Position numbers and translations under genes: made by a program
Notes under the pieces: generated by a model
Databases searched by the model: none
Told to the model about the DNA's origin: nothing
Seen by the model: the letters and a program-made list of their open reading frames with translations, nothing else
Shown here: positions 1-7,141 of the stretch, one piece after another
Layout of the letters: every line of letters begins with the position of its first letter
Position numbering within the stretch: position 1 is the first letter of the stretch
Assembly (NCBI GenBank): GCA_021850505.1
Contig: JAJZLW010000151.1
Span: forward strand, 1 to 11,892
Origin: Thermoplasmata archaeon
GTDB lineage: Archaea; Thermoplasmatota; Thermoplasmata; Thermoplasmatales; Thermoplasmataceae
Direction of reading: 5' to 3'
DNA: 11,892 nucleotides

Positions 1-390
1 CCGATGAATCTGAGCAGGAACAGCGACGGTGAATATTCCCTGACGTTCTCAGACCGATGTACCATGGTCAAGGCAGCCGATCGAAGAACAGATGATATCA
101 AATGGTTCAGGGCAGTGGACTATTCGGATGACATCAGGCAATTTTTCCATATGAATTTCATGGATGAAAACGGATCAGTAAAAGATAGTACTACGCCGAG
201 GGAGTTGATTGAGAAGATAATCAAGGGTTCCGATCCTTCCGTATCCACGCAGCTTGAGATCGTGCTTGAGAGTTTTGAGCGTTCTTTCTACGGGCACAAA
301 CCGGTATGCAGATCCGATTACGAGAGGTATTTAAGAAGCCTTGCATCCTCGGTACCGAACGCAAAAATTATCATCTGTTCAGAGGATTGA
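1..390 (+). CDS. C-terminal part of a DUF4129-like protein (5' truncated by window)
   Basis: The reading frame is open to the first base, so the ATG at 4 is probably internal and the real start lies outside the window. About 129 residues are visible, with no membrane segment. The region around residues 63-115 (TPRELIEKI, then LESFERSFYGH and a conserved-looking YERYLRSL) resembles the cytosolic C-terminal DUF4129 region, which is often fused to transglutaminase-like or polytopic membrane proteins. Such proteins commonly sit next to MoxR and DUF58 genes, and both follow here. The next gene starts 8 bases after the stop, so the two are probably co-transcribed. The family call rests on motif resemblance and context only. 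The catalytic or membrane part, if there is one, is upstream and cannot be seen. Confidence 0.6.
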   Translation, partial: PMNLSRNSDGEYSLTFSDRCTMVKAADRRTDDIKWFRAVDYSDDIRQFFHMNFMDENGSVKDSTTPRELIEKIIKGSDPSVSTQLEIVLESFERSFYGHKPVCRSDYERYLRSLASSVPNAKIIICSED

Positions 391-398
391 CCTTCAAG

Positions 399-1541
399 AT
401 GGTCAGCAAATTAAGAAGTGCAGTTTCCACTACCGCTAAGTACGCCATCTCAATCGTTGTGCTGACAATAATTCTTCCGGATCTGATCACTTCCGTATCC
501 CGGCTGTATCTCGTATCAGATATCCTGAGTTTTTTGCTTTTTCCACTGATCATTGCTTACGTGGGCAGGATTTTTCAGATGTCGGGACTGATAATATCAG
601 GAATCTTTGCTAAAGTCATACTGGCAGTTACAATATATGAATACCTCCTGCTAACACTTTTCCTCTCACTCATAGGCTCATTTTTCCATTACACGAATAT
701 TGGATCCTTTCTGCTTCCTATCCTGCTTTTGATGTTTTCAATATCGACTGCTATCTTTGGCGTTAGAATATTAGATGATGGAAAGCACGTTGGCGCAGGT
801 TCATACTTCACCCATTCCTCCAAGTTCGTCTTTTCGCTATCTGTGGCGCTCTTTTTCTATCGTTTCCCGTATGTGGTTTATATTGCTCCCGTTTTTGTCG
901 CTGTATCTTTCGCAGGATTCCTTGTATCAACATGGACATTCTTCTATTCATCAAAGAAGGAGAATATCAGTTCATTTGCCAGGTACCTGAAATTCCATGG
1001 CGGTCGATGGATATCTATAGCAGCAGCGATTGCATTTGCATACTCAATAATTGCAATTCCCAAACCTTCCTATTATAACAATATTTTAATTATAGCCTTC
1101 CTTGTCATTGTTGCTCTGGCTATAATTTACCTCGTGATGAAGCTCTATGTCCTCACTTCAAGGTTTGTTGAGAGAATTACATATAGATCATATAAAAAAT
1201 TTGAATATTCTGACGAGGTCGTTGTCAATCCGGAGATGAATTATTTAATAGATTCTATAAAGCAGTTTATTTTGAAAGGAACATCAACATCTCTGTTAAT
1301 TGCGCTTACCACCATACTCTCCCGCGGAGAGAAGAATTTAAATGAAATAGAGCACATACTTGCACCGATAACTACATACACCAAACCATCTTGGGAGGAT
1401 TACAACCTCCTAAATGCAAGAAAATTAATAGAGTATGATATGTCAATCAGAAAGGATGCCGTTAAGAGTGTTATATCAAAGATATCAAGTCAGGAGGAAA
1501 ATGTAAAATGGAAACAACAGCAGAACCCGCTCCAGAGTTGA
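399..1541 (+). CDS. Polytopic membrane protein of the MoxR/DUF58 operon, unknown function
   Basis: This 380-residue protein has about eight hydrophobic helices, roughly at residues 13-30, 40-56, 61-76, 78-97, 100-120, 143-182 (two helices) and 203-250 (two helices). A mostly polar tail of about 110-120 residues follows from about 260 and is probably cytosolic. I do not recognise a named family or catalytic motif. The frame is open back to an ATG at 306, but that start would overlap the previous gene by 85 bases and add a polar extension. The ATG at 399 follows the upstream stop by 8 bases, with a GAGG at 382-385, and is preferred. The 3' end overlaps the MoxR gene by 34 bases and contains its SD site, which suggests translational coupling. 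By position it may be a membrane partner or client of the ATPase; that is inference. Confidence 0.8.
   Translation: MVSKLRSAVSTTAKYAISIVVLTIILPDLITSVSRLYLVSDILSFLLFPLIIAYVGRIFQMSGLIISGIFAKVILAVTIYEYLLLTLFLSLIGSFFHYTNIGSFLLPILLLMFSISTAIFGVRILDDGKHVGAGSYFTHSSKFVFSLSVALFFYRFPYVVYIAPVFVAVSFAGFLVSTWTFFYSSKKENISSFARYLKFHGGRWISIAAAIAFAYSIIAIPKPSYYNNILIIAFLVIVALAIIYLVMKLYVLTSRFVERITYRSYKKFEYSDEVVVNPEMNYLIDSIKQFILKGTSTSLLIALTTILSRGEKNLNEIEHILAPITTYTKPSWEDYNLLNARKLIEYDMSIRKDAVKSVISKISSQEENVKWKQQQNPLQS
1492..1497 (+). promoter_or_regulatory. Shine-Dalgarno site of the MoxR gene
   Basis: AGGAGG lies inside the end of the upstream membrane-protein gene, ten bases before the MoxR ATG. It fixes that start. 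The nearer ATG at 1501 is followed at once by a stop codon and is not used. Confidence 0.75.
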
Positions 1542-2476
1542 AGCCGGTCATTGAGAAAATTGGTAACGCAAGCGAAGAAATTAGAAAATATTTCCTTGGC
1601 AAGCAGGCTGTAGTAGACAGGATCCTCGCGGCGATTTCCGCCTCTGGACATGTTCTGATGGAGGACAATCCGGGAGTTGGTAAGACATTTCTTGCGAAGC
1701 TCTTTTCCAGGGTACTTGGACTGAGTTATCACAGGATTCAGTTCACCCCAGATCTGCTTCCAAGTGATATAACCGGCACAAAGATATGGAGGCAGGAAAG
1801 TGGAACCTTTGAAACAATCAAGGGACCGATATTTGCGAATCTTATCCTGGCAGATGAAATCAACAGAGCACCGCCCAAAACTCAGGCCGCTCTCCTTGAG
1901 GCCATGGAAGAAAAACAGGTCACTATCGAGGGGGAAACCTACAAGCTTCCAAAACCATTCATAGTACTGGCAACCCAGAACCCGATAGAATTTGAGGGAA
2001 CATATCCTTTACCTGAAGCTCAAATGGACAGATTTATGATAAGACTGTCGATAGGATATCCTGAAAACGAGGGTGATCTTCTCAGAAGGAGGGTTTCGTG
2101 GCAGTCAGATGATCCGAGCGCAACTGCTTCTCAGGTACTGGACCCAGAGACAATTATCAACATACAGAAAATCATGGAGACAAAAGTATCAGTCAGCGAT
2201 GAAGTTCTATCTTATATAACATCGTTCACTGTTATAAGAAAGGACGATCGTGTTTCAGCTGGGCCAAGCCCCAGGGGTCTGATATCTCTTTTAAGGATGA
2301 GCCGGGCCAAGGCGGTTATAGAGAAGAGAGATTTCGTAACGCCAGACGACGTCAAATCTGTAATCAGGGAAACACTTGCACACAGGGTAGTCCTGAAGCC
2401 AGAGATATCCCTGGATGAGATCAGCACAGGAGCTATCGTGGACGAATATCTTGAGAAGCTTTCGGTGCCCAAGTAG
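1508..2476 (+). CDS. MoxR-family AAA+ ATPase
   Basis: At 322 residues this is normal length for a MoxR (RavA/MoxR branch) AAA+ ATPase. The P-loop at residues 53-60 is DNPGVGKT; having an acidic residue in place of the first Gly is common in this family. Walker B with the family signature is at 114-122 (LADEINRAP), followed by TQAALLEAMEE. Sensor 1 is at 154-159 (LATQNP), and the arginine-finger region follows at 167-176 (PLPEAQMDRF). The C-terminal lid domain runs from about 200 to 322 and includes SAGPSPRG. MoxR proteins form hexamers thought to remodel or activate partner complexes, often with VWA-like or DUF58 partners, and such a partner is encoded next door. The start is supported by AGGAGG at 1492-1497, ten bases before the ATG. 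Cytoplasmic; the target is unknown. Confidence 0.95.
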   Translation: METTAEPAPELKPVIEKIGNASEEIRKYFLGKQAVVDRILAAISASGHVLMEDNPGVGKTFLAKLFSRVLGLSYHRIQFTPDLLPSDITGTKIWRQESGTFETIKGPIFANLILADEINRAPPKTQAALLEAMEEKQVTIEGETYKLPKPFIVLATQNPIEFEGTYPLPEAQMDRFMIRLSIGYPENEGDLLRRRVSWQSDDPSATASQVLDPETIINIQKIMETKVSVSDEVLSYITSFTVIRKDDRVSAGPSPRGLISLLRMSRAKAVIEKRDFVTPDDVKSVIRETLAHRVVLKPEISLDEISTGAIVDEYLEKLSVPK

Positions 2477-2484
2477 TTGATCAA

Positions 2485-3792
2485 ATGGAAAAACTCTGGA
2501 CTAAGGGATTGCTCGGTTTTCTGGCTATTGCGGCAGCTTTTGGTATAGTCGCATTCCTTTCCGGCTCACTCCCAGCCACCCTGCTTGTTATCTTTCCAAT
2601 CCTGTTTGTGGGCATTATGTTCATATCAGACGAGGAGGGGCGGGTCGATGTCGAGATAGATATGCCCAAAAAGGTCAAGGTGGACGACATCGTTGAGGTA
2701 AAGGCACGTATAATCCTGAACAGGGGGGCAGGCATTTTTCTATTCGAACTTCCATACTTTGAGCACTTTAAGCCTGTTGATGGCTCAAATGTCAGGGTTG
2801 TTTTCAAGGGTCTCCGATCGAGGGTTTATGATCTATCATATAAAATTCAGGCTGCAAGGAGAGGCAAATTTTCATTCTCTGAGATAAAATACACATATAA
2901 TCCAACAATGGGAATCCTGAATACAAAAACAGGAAAGATAAATGTGAATGTAACTATAGATGTCATACCGAAGGTTGAGATTCTGAGGAAACGCGGCCTT
3001 AGGATAAGAGCAAGTCTGCTGAATCCAAGAAGTGCAAGATCCAGGATCGGGCCAGCATCCACCGATTTTGACACAATAAGGTCATATGTCCCCGGAGATC
3101 CATACAGAACCATAAACTGGAAAGCGACAGCCCGCAGACCAACAGCTAGTGCACCACTTGTAAACCAGTATGAGAGGGAGGGTCTTCACACTATTATGTT
3201 TGCACTTGACAGGGGACACACGATGCGGCAGGGTACAAAGGAGGACAATCCACTCGAGAGCTCGATCAGATTAATACTTTCATTTGCAAGCCTTCTATTA
3301 AACTACCAGCACAATGTAGGTTTCTGGGTCATGCAGAAGGATAAGAATGCAAGGAAAAGCATAGTTGTGCCTGGATCCGGGATGGAGCAGTATATAAGAC
3401 TGAGAAGAAGTGCACTCCTTGTCGAACCGATGAAGCAGATCCTCTCTTCTTACAATAAAGACAGGGAGTTTTTCGCAATAGCACGCGAGACTGTTCCAAC
3501 GACCTTTCTTTTTACAAGCATAACTGAGACAAACGCTGATACACTTTCACTGATTTGCAGACAGATAAGGGGTGTTTCATCCAGGCTCATCGTTATCGAT
3601 GTGCTTCCATACGGAATATATGGGAAAATGTCTCCATATTCAATCTCATCCATCTATAATGAAAGCTATAACAGTAAAGCAAGAAGAAAATTGTACGCAA
3701 GATTCTCAGGTTTTTCAAAGATCATTCCATGGGATCCAGAAATAACCGGGTACGGTAAGATCATATCAAGGCTCACAGGCACTTTGAGGTGA
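2485..3792 (+). CDS. DUF58 family protein with N-terminal membrane anchor
   Basis: This 435-residue protein starts with two hydrophobic helices (about residues 8-24 and 28-47). A beta-rich region follows to about 180, then the DUF58 hallmark at residues 198-217, where R-S-Y-x-P-G-D-P-x-R-x-I-N-W-K is easily seen. The C-terminal half looks like the VWA-type fold that follows DUF58. Its expected metal-site motif at 242-246 reads DRGHT, so the usual DxSxS is changed to DxGxT. The start lies 8 bases after the MoxR stop. DUF58 proteins are regular genetic partners of MoxR ATPases and are thought to work with them in assembly or maturation of membrane or secreted complexes. The domain call is firm; the cellular role here is inferred from context. 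Confidence 0.93.
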   Translation: MEKLWTKGLLGFLAIAAAFGIVAFLSGSLPATLLVIFPILFVGIMFISDEEGRVDVEIDMPKKVKVDDIVEVKARIILNRGAGIFLFELPYFEHFKPVDGSNVRVVFKGLRSRVYDLSYKIQAARRGKFSFSEIKYTYNPTMGILNTKTGKINVNVTIDVIPKVEILRKRGLRIRASLLNPRSARSRIGPASTDFDTIRSYVPGDPYRTINWKATARRPTASAPLVNQYEREGLHTIMFALDRGHTMRQGTKEDNPLESSIRLILSFASLLLNYQHNVGFWVMQKDKNARKSIVVPGSGMEQYIRLRRSALLVEPMKQILSSYNKDREFFAIARETVPTTFLFTSITETNADTLSLICRQIRGVSSRLIVIDVLPYGIYGKMSPYSISSIYNESYNSKARRKLYARFSGFSKIIPWDPEITGYGKIISRLTGTLR

Positions 3793-3794
3793 AT

Positions 3795-4385
3795 ATGAGG
3801 TCTACTGTTTCTTTGCTGTTTGGTGTTATACTTCTTATACTGCCAGGATTATTCATATCCTCTGTCGGTGGTACTTCTCTCGTACTTATTTTCGGTGTAC
3901 TGGAAATAGCCTTTGCTCTTGGTTCTATTGTATATGCAATTAAACCGGGACGAAAGAATCCTCTCAAATTTCTTGCATTCCTTCCAGTTATTCTACTGAT
4001 AATATTCAGCAAAGGCTACGCTGCCAGATACATACCTATTGCGATAGGAATGCCACCTGCTGACCTTTCATTTCTTATCGATACTGTTTTCCTTGCAGAA
4101 TTTGGCCTGATAGGCATGATGTCATTTGAAACCGCAAATTCTCTGACTGAGGTCCTGAAGAGGGACGGCTATGATGAGGATGAATGGAGAAGGGAGATAG
4201 GTAGGCTCAACAACTTTTCCCTTGGGATCGGGCTTGGTGCAGTTGTTTTCTCATATCTTATTTACCTGTTTATTACCTCTGTGCCGGTACTTAAGATTAA
4301 TCCACTGTTTGCTCTGCTCATATTTGGCGTAATTTATTTTGCAATCACAAGATTTTTCAGCAGATCCAGGAAATCGACCGGTTAG
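3795..4385 (+). CDS. Small polytopic membrane protein, last gene of the MoxR/DUF58 operon
   Basis: The protein has 196 residues and about six hydrophobic helices, near residues 5-22, 27-48, 57-72, 93-112, 141-162 and 168-188. A charged, probably helical loop lies at about 113-138 (LKRDGYDEDEWRREIGRLN). I do not recognise the family. The ATG at 3795 is preferred because GAGGTGA at 3786-3792 matches the SD sequence at a workable aligned distance. A GTG at 3789 in the same frame, overlapping the DUF58 stop, would add two residues and cannot be excluded. Being translationally linked to DUF58, it is probably another membrane component of the same module. Its stop overlaps the stop of the PaiB-like gene on the opposite strand. 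Confidence 0.8.
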   Translation: MRSTVSLLFGVILLILPGLFISSVGGTSLVLIFGVLEIAFALGSIVYAIKPGRKNPLKFLAFLPVILLIIFSKGYAARYIPIAIGMPPADLSFLIDTVFLAEFGLIGMMSFETANSLTEVLKRDGYDEDEWRREIGRLNNFSLGIGLGAVVFSYLIYLFITSVPVLKINPLFALLIFGVIYFAITRFFSRSRKSTG

Positions 4386-4999
4386 GTTTTGTTTCTTCCA
4401 ACAAGCATTGTCTTCATCATCTCAGCCATTTCAACTGCGTCAAGGTCCAGTTCAGAAAGATGCGCTATAACGCTTTCAATATCGTCCCGGGGGTGATTCT
4501 GGCTGAGCTTGAACTTTCCTTCAATTTTATCTATCTTTATCTTTATACCGACGATCTCGGATGCCATCTTCTGATAATATGACTCATTCTCCTTCTTTAA
4601 ACTGGACCATTCCGGATCATGCAAATCGGAAAGTTTCTTTATTATTGTTAGCAGGACAGCATGGTCGACAGTTTCCGATATGCCATTCACCCTTACTATC
4701 ACATAATTCCATGTGGGTACGGATCTTGGGTCCATATACCAACGCGGGGAGATATAATGATGTGGACCCTGAAAGATAACCGTTACCCTGGATCCTTCAA
4801 GATACTTTGAGTGTTCATTGATCCTTGCGAGGTGTGCATATAATACCATCCCCTTTCCTTCATTTTCTAGAAGAAAAGGTAAAGGAGTGACGTAAATTTC
4901 GTCGTTAATGTAACTTAATAGTAAGCCAAAGCTATGATTTCTAATAACATTCAGCGAATCCTCATCAGATATCGGCTTGAAATATCTCGGTATAAACAC
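4382..4999 (-). CDS. PaiB-like FMN-binding split-barrel protein
   Basis: This 205-residue protein matches the PaiB family (FMN-binding negative transcriptional regulator, split beta-barrel) along its whole length. It begins with the family-typical MFIPRYF. AHLARIN is at 55-61, FQGPHHYISPRWY at 76-88, VPTWNYV at 94-100 and IEGKFKLSQN at 159-168. In Bacillus subtilis PaiB is linked to repression of sporulation and degradative-enzyme genes, but the molecular activity of archaeal members is not settled, so a regulatory role should not be assumed. It is cytoplasmic, with no membrane segment. The start codon is GTG; the next in-frame Met is residue 51, inside the conserved domain. A TATA-like box is centred about 24 bases before this GTG, which fits a leaderless transcript. 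Confidence 0.92.
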   Translation of the reverse strand: MFIPRYFKPISDEDSLNVIRNHSFGLLLSYINDEIYVTPLPFLLENEGKGMVLYAHLARINEHSKYLEGSRVTVIFQGPHHYISPRWYMDPRSVPTWNYVIVRVNGISETVDHAVLLTIIKKLSDLHDPEWSSLKKENESYYQKMASEIVGIKIKIDKIEGKFKLSQNHPRDDIESVIAHLSELDLDAVEMAEMMKTMLVGRNKT

Positions 5000-5019
5000 C
5001 TTAATAGATGTCTATTGTG

Positions 5020-5027
5020 CTTAATAA
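5020..5027. promoter_or_regulatory. Shared AT box between divergent PaiB-like and glucosidase genes
   Basis: The octamer CTTAATAA (TTATTAAG on the other strand) lies in the 52-base gap between the divergent start codons. Its centre is about 24 bases from the GTG at 4999 and about 28 from the ATG at 5052. The first distance is ideal for an archaeal TATA box serving a leaderless gene. The second is slightly long. The glucosidase may instead use the TTTTAT near 5044-5049 with the later ATG at 5073. Confidence 0.4.
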
Positions 5028-5051
5028 CATTACATCAACACAATTTTATGA

Positions 5052-7028
5052 ATGCTTAAACTATATTCATTCATGATTGTAGAGGAAATGAATTATTGTT
5101 CTGATCTATCCTTAAAGGCAAATAATAAGGTGCTGGATGCGTGGGTTAAGGATAATGATAGATCAAACATGAACCTGTCATATTTCTCACTTGTAAAGGG
5201 TAAAAAAGCTCATCTGATAATCCGTCAGGACGGCAACCTGAACGCAGGGGCTTCAGGCAGGAACAGGACTGGGTTCTGGGTCGGTGGTCTCCAGCATTTT
5301 TCATCAATAAACCTCAAACAGGTAAAAAAAAGCAGTATCTGCAAAAAATATGTCAGGCGTCCTTACTATATTTATAGAAAATATAGCAGTCTTTCAAGAA
5401 TCGATTTCATTCCGCCAGACAGCAAGTCGCTTGTTATTGTATTATATCCTCATGATCCCTGCAAGATTGAACTGTCTTTAAAAATTTCCCATCTAAAAAT
5501 GTGGCCCTTGAATAAATCACCCTCAGGTTATCAATTTATACACAGAACCAAAAATGAGGCAATAATAGAGAGCGAGTTTACAAAGACGATTATTCACCTT
5601 TCCGGATTCATGCAATCAGAGATCAGATATGATCATTATACAAATAATGTAATTATATCTGGAAAAATTGCAGATCTATCCACAGTAGTAATCGGCGAAG
5701 ACCCTATTCCAGATACAGAGGTTGCATTCAAGGATACAAGAGACTACTTCTCAAAGGTGACTGAAAACTGCATATTAGAATCAAGCACACCAGGATTGGA
5801 CAAGGCGTTTCTCTGGGCGAAAATAAGTTTGCTCGAGTCATATTCTGAAACAGAGGCGGGTAATGGTTTCTACGCAGGCTTTCCAAGATTTTCCTGGTTC
5901 TTTGGACGTGATGGTCTCTGGGCATCATTTGCAGCATATCTGATAGGCCTGACAACCGAGGCAGATTCCCACCTTGATCTTCTTTACAGAAATTCAGCAA
6001 ATGGAAGGATACCACATGAAATTCCAATTGTAGATGCCATGGATTCATTGAACCAGAATTATGATGTCTCTGGAATCGAGAGGATCAATACTAAGTACAT
6101 GTCAATTGACAGCTCCCTGCTCTGGATGATAGCACAGGGGTATAGGAATGAACTTTCTGCTAAACCTGTCGTTGAAGAGGAAATAAGAAAAGTGTATTCC
6201 TTTATAACATCATTGTCTACCGGGACAGATTACCTCCTCGAAAATAATTTCAGCTCCGGTCTTATTGGATGGCCGGAAACCTGGGCCACCAAAAGAAATG
6301 GAAAATGCGTTGACATTAATGCATGGTATCTTGAAGCAGTCAGGGTACATGACGCAATTATCAAAGACCATGATGGCAGATTCCAGGCAGTTTACGATTC
6401 ATATCAATCAAGATATCTTTCCGGAAAATTTGGTCTTGATTCCTTCACAGATTCAGAAAGGAGATATATCAAGACTCCGCTGCTGGCAATTCCAGGTATA
6501 TACTTTCGCTTATCAAGGATCAAAAAATTACTGAGGTATCTGTCTCAAGACAATTTGATGACCGCTAATGGCGTAAGATCAATGTCCTTAAATGATACGT
6601 TATACGATGGAGGATATCACACAGGTCAGATCTGGCCGCTAATGAATGGGTGGATAGGTTTATCTGCCTATAACAACGGAAACAGGAATCTTGGTGAAAA
6701 GATGCTTATTACTTTCATAAAGTACTCATTCAAAAGTGCTGATCCGGGGAGAATAAACGAAACATATGACCCTGATTTCTTTTATCCTACTGGTCAATTT
6801 GCACAGGTATGGTCGAGTTCTCTATTCATACAGCTCATAATGGAGGGATTGCTGGGTTTCAGGCATGATTGGAAACAAGATATGGATTCAGTAAATGAAA
6901 TAAGAATGAACAGTAGGTTGTTAAGTAGAATCGGTATTAAAAGTTACGAGCATGCTGATAGACTGGAATCCTTATCTATTGATAAGAGGATGCCCTGTAA
7001 CGAAACACGATATAATAATATATCTTAA
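5052..7028 (+). CDS. Amylo-alpha-1,6-glucosidase / glycogen-debranching-like glycoside hydrolase
   Basis: This 658-residue protein has no signal peptide or membrane helix, so it is probably cytoplasmic. The C-terminal 400 residues follow the (alpha/alpha)6-barrel pattern of GDE_C amylo-alpha-1,6-glucosidases. AGFPRFSWFFGRDGLW at 275-290 corresponds to the family AGYPWF..WGRD motif, and GRIPHE at 318-323 follows. GWPETW at 406-411 with a following INAWYLEA matches the family W-M-D-A ... EINALWY stretch. YHTGQIWP is at 522-529. NETYDP at 569-574 with GQFAQVWS at 581-588 matches the region of the proposed base. By this alignment Glu409 replaces the usual Asp of the acid motif, and Glu570 is the candidate base. 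The N-terminal 250 residues are divergent and may be a beta-sandwich domain. Substrates are probably alpha-glucans or oligosaccharides; the nearby sugar ABC transporter agrees. The ATGs at 5073 and 5088 are alternative starts. Confidence 0.8.
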   Translation: MLKLYSFMIVEEMNYCSDLSLKANNKVLDAWVKDNDRSNMNLSYFSLVKGKKAHLIIRQDGNLNAGASGRNRTGFWVGGLQHFSSINLKQVKKSSICKKYVRRPYYIYRKYSSLSRIDFIPPDSKSLVIVLYPHDPCKIELSLKISHLKMWPLNKSPSGYQFIHRTKNEAIIESEFTKTIIHLSGFMQSEIRYDHYTNNVIISGKIADLSTVVIGEDPIPDTEVAFKDTRDYFSKVTENCILESSTPGLDKAFLWAKISLLESYSETEAGNGFYAGFPRFSWFFGRDGLWASFAAYLIGLTTEADSHLDLLYRNSANGRIPHEIPIVDAMDSLNQNYDVSGIERINTKYMSIDSSLLWMIAQGYRNELSAKPVVEEEIRKVYSFITSLSTGTDYLLENNFSSGLIGWPETWATKRNGKCVDINAWYLEAVRVHDAIIKDHDGRFQAVYDSYQSRYLSGKFGLDSFTDSERRYIKTPLLAIPGIYFRLSRIKKLLRYLSQDNLMTANGVRSMSLNDTLYDGGYHTGQIWPLMNGWIGLSAYNNGNRNLGEKMLITFIKYSFKSADPGRINETYDPDFFYPTGQFAQVWSSSLFIQLIMEGLLGFRHDWKQDMDSVNEIRMNSRLLSRIGIKSYEHADRLESLSIDKRMPCNETRYNNIS

Positions 7029-7094
7029 TTTTTGGCGGAAACATGTCAATTTTTTGAATAAATGTAACAATTATTATCAGAAATTTAATATACA

Positions 7095-7131
7095 AATGTT
7101 TTAAGGCAAATTCTTAAATAGAATGTTTTAA
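7095..7131 (+). promoter_or_regulatory. Promoter of binding-protein gene with flanking 10-bp direct repeats
   Basis: CTTAAATA at 7113-7120 is centred about 25 bases before the ATG at 7142, and no SD site is present, so the transcript is probably leaderless. The 10-base sequence AATGTTTTAA occurs twice, at 7095-7104 and 7122-7131, one copy on each side of the TATA box, with starts 27 bases apart. Such placement would suit a sugar-responsive repressor. The sequence is AT-rich, so chance is possible. Confidence 0.45.
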
Positions 7132-7141
7132 ACTGTAAACC

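Noticed and set aside
306..398. Longer N-terminus for the first membrane protein from an ATG at 306
   Set aside because: It would overlap the preceding gene by 85 bases and add a polar stretch before the first helix. The ATG at 399 fits the operon spacing.
775..990. 71-codon frame inside the first membrane protein
   Set aside because: It is an out-of-frame shadow within a membrane-protein gene with consistent hydrophobic periodicity in the main frame.
2212..3113. Open frames on - opposite the MoxR and DUF58 genes
   Set aside because: They are antisense to strongly conserved coding sequence, with no start signals or domain content.
5728..6048. 106-codon antisense frame in the glucosidase gene
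   Set aside because: It covers the motif-bearing part of the hydrolase on the opposite strand, and its translation shows no family features.
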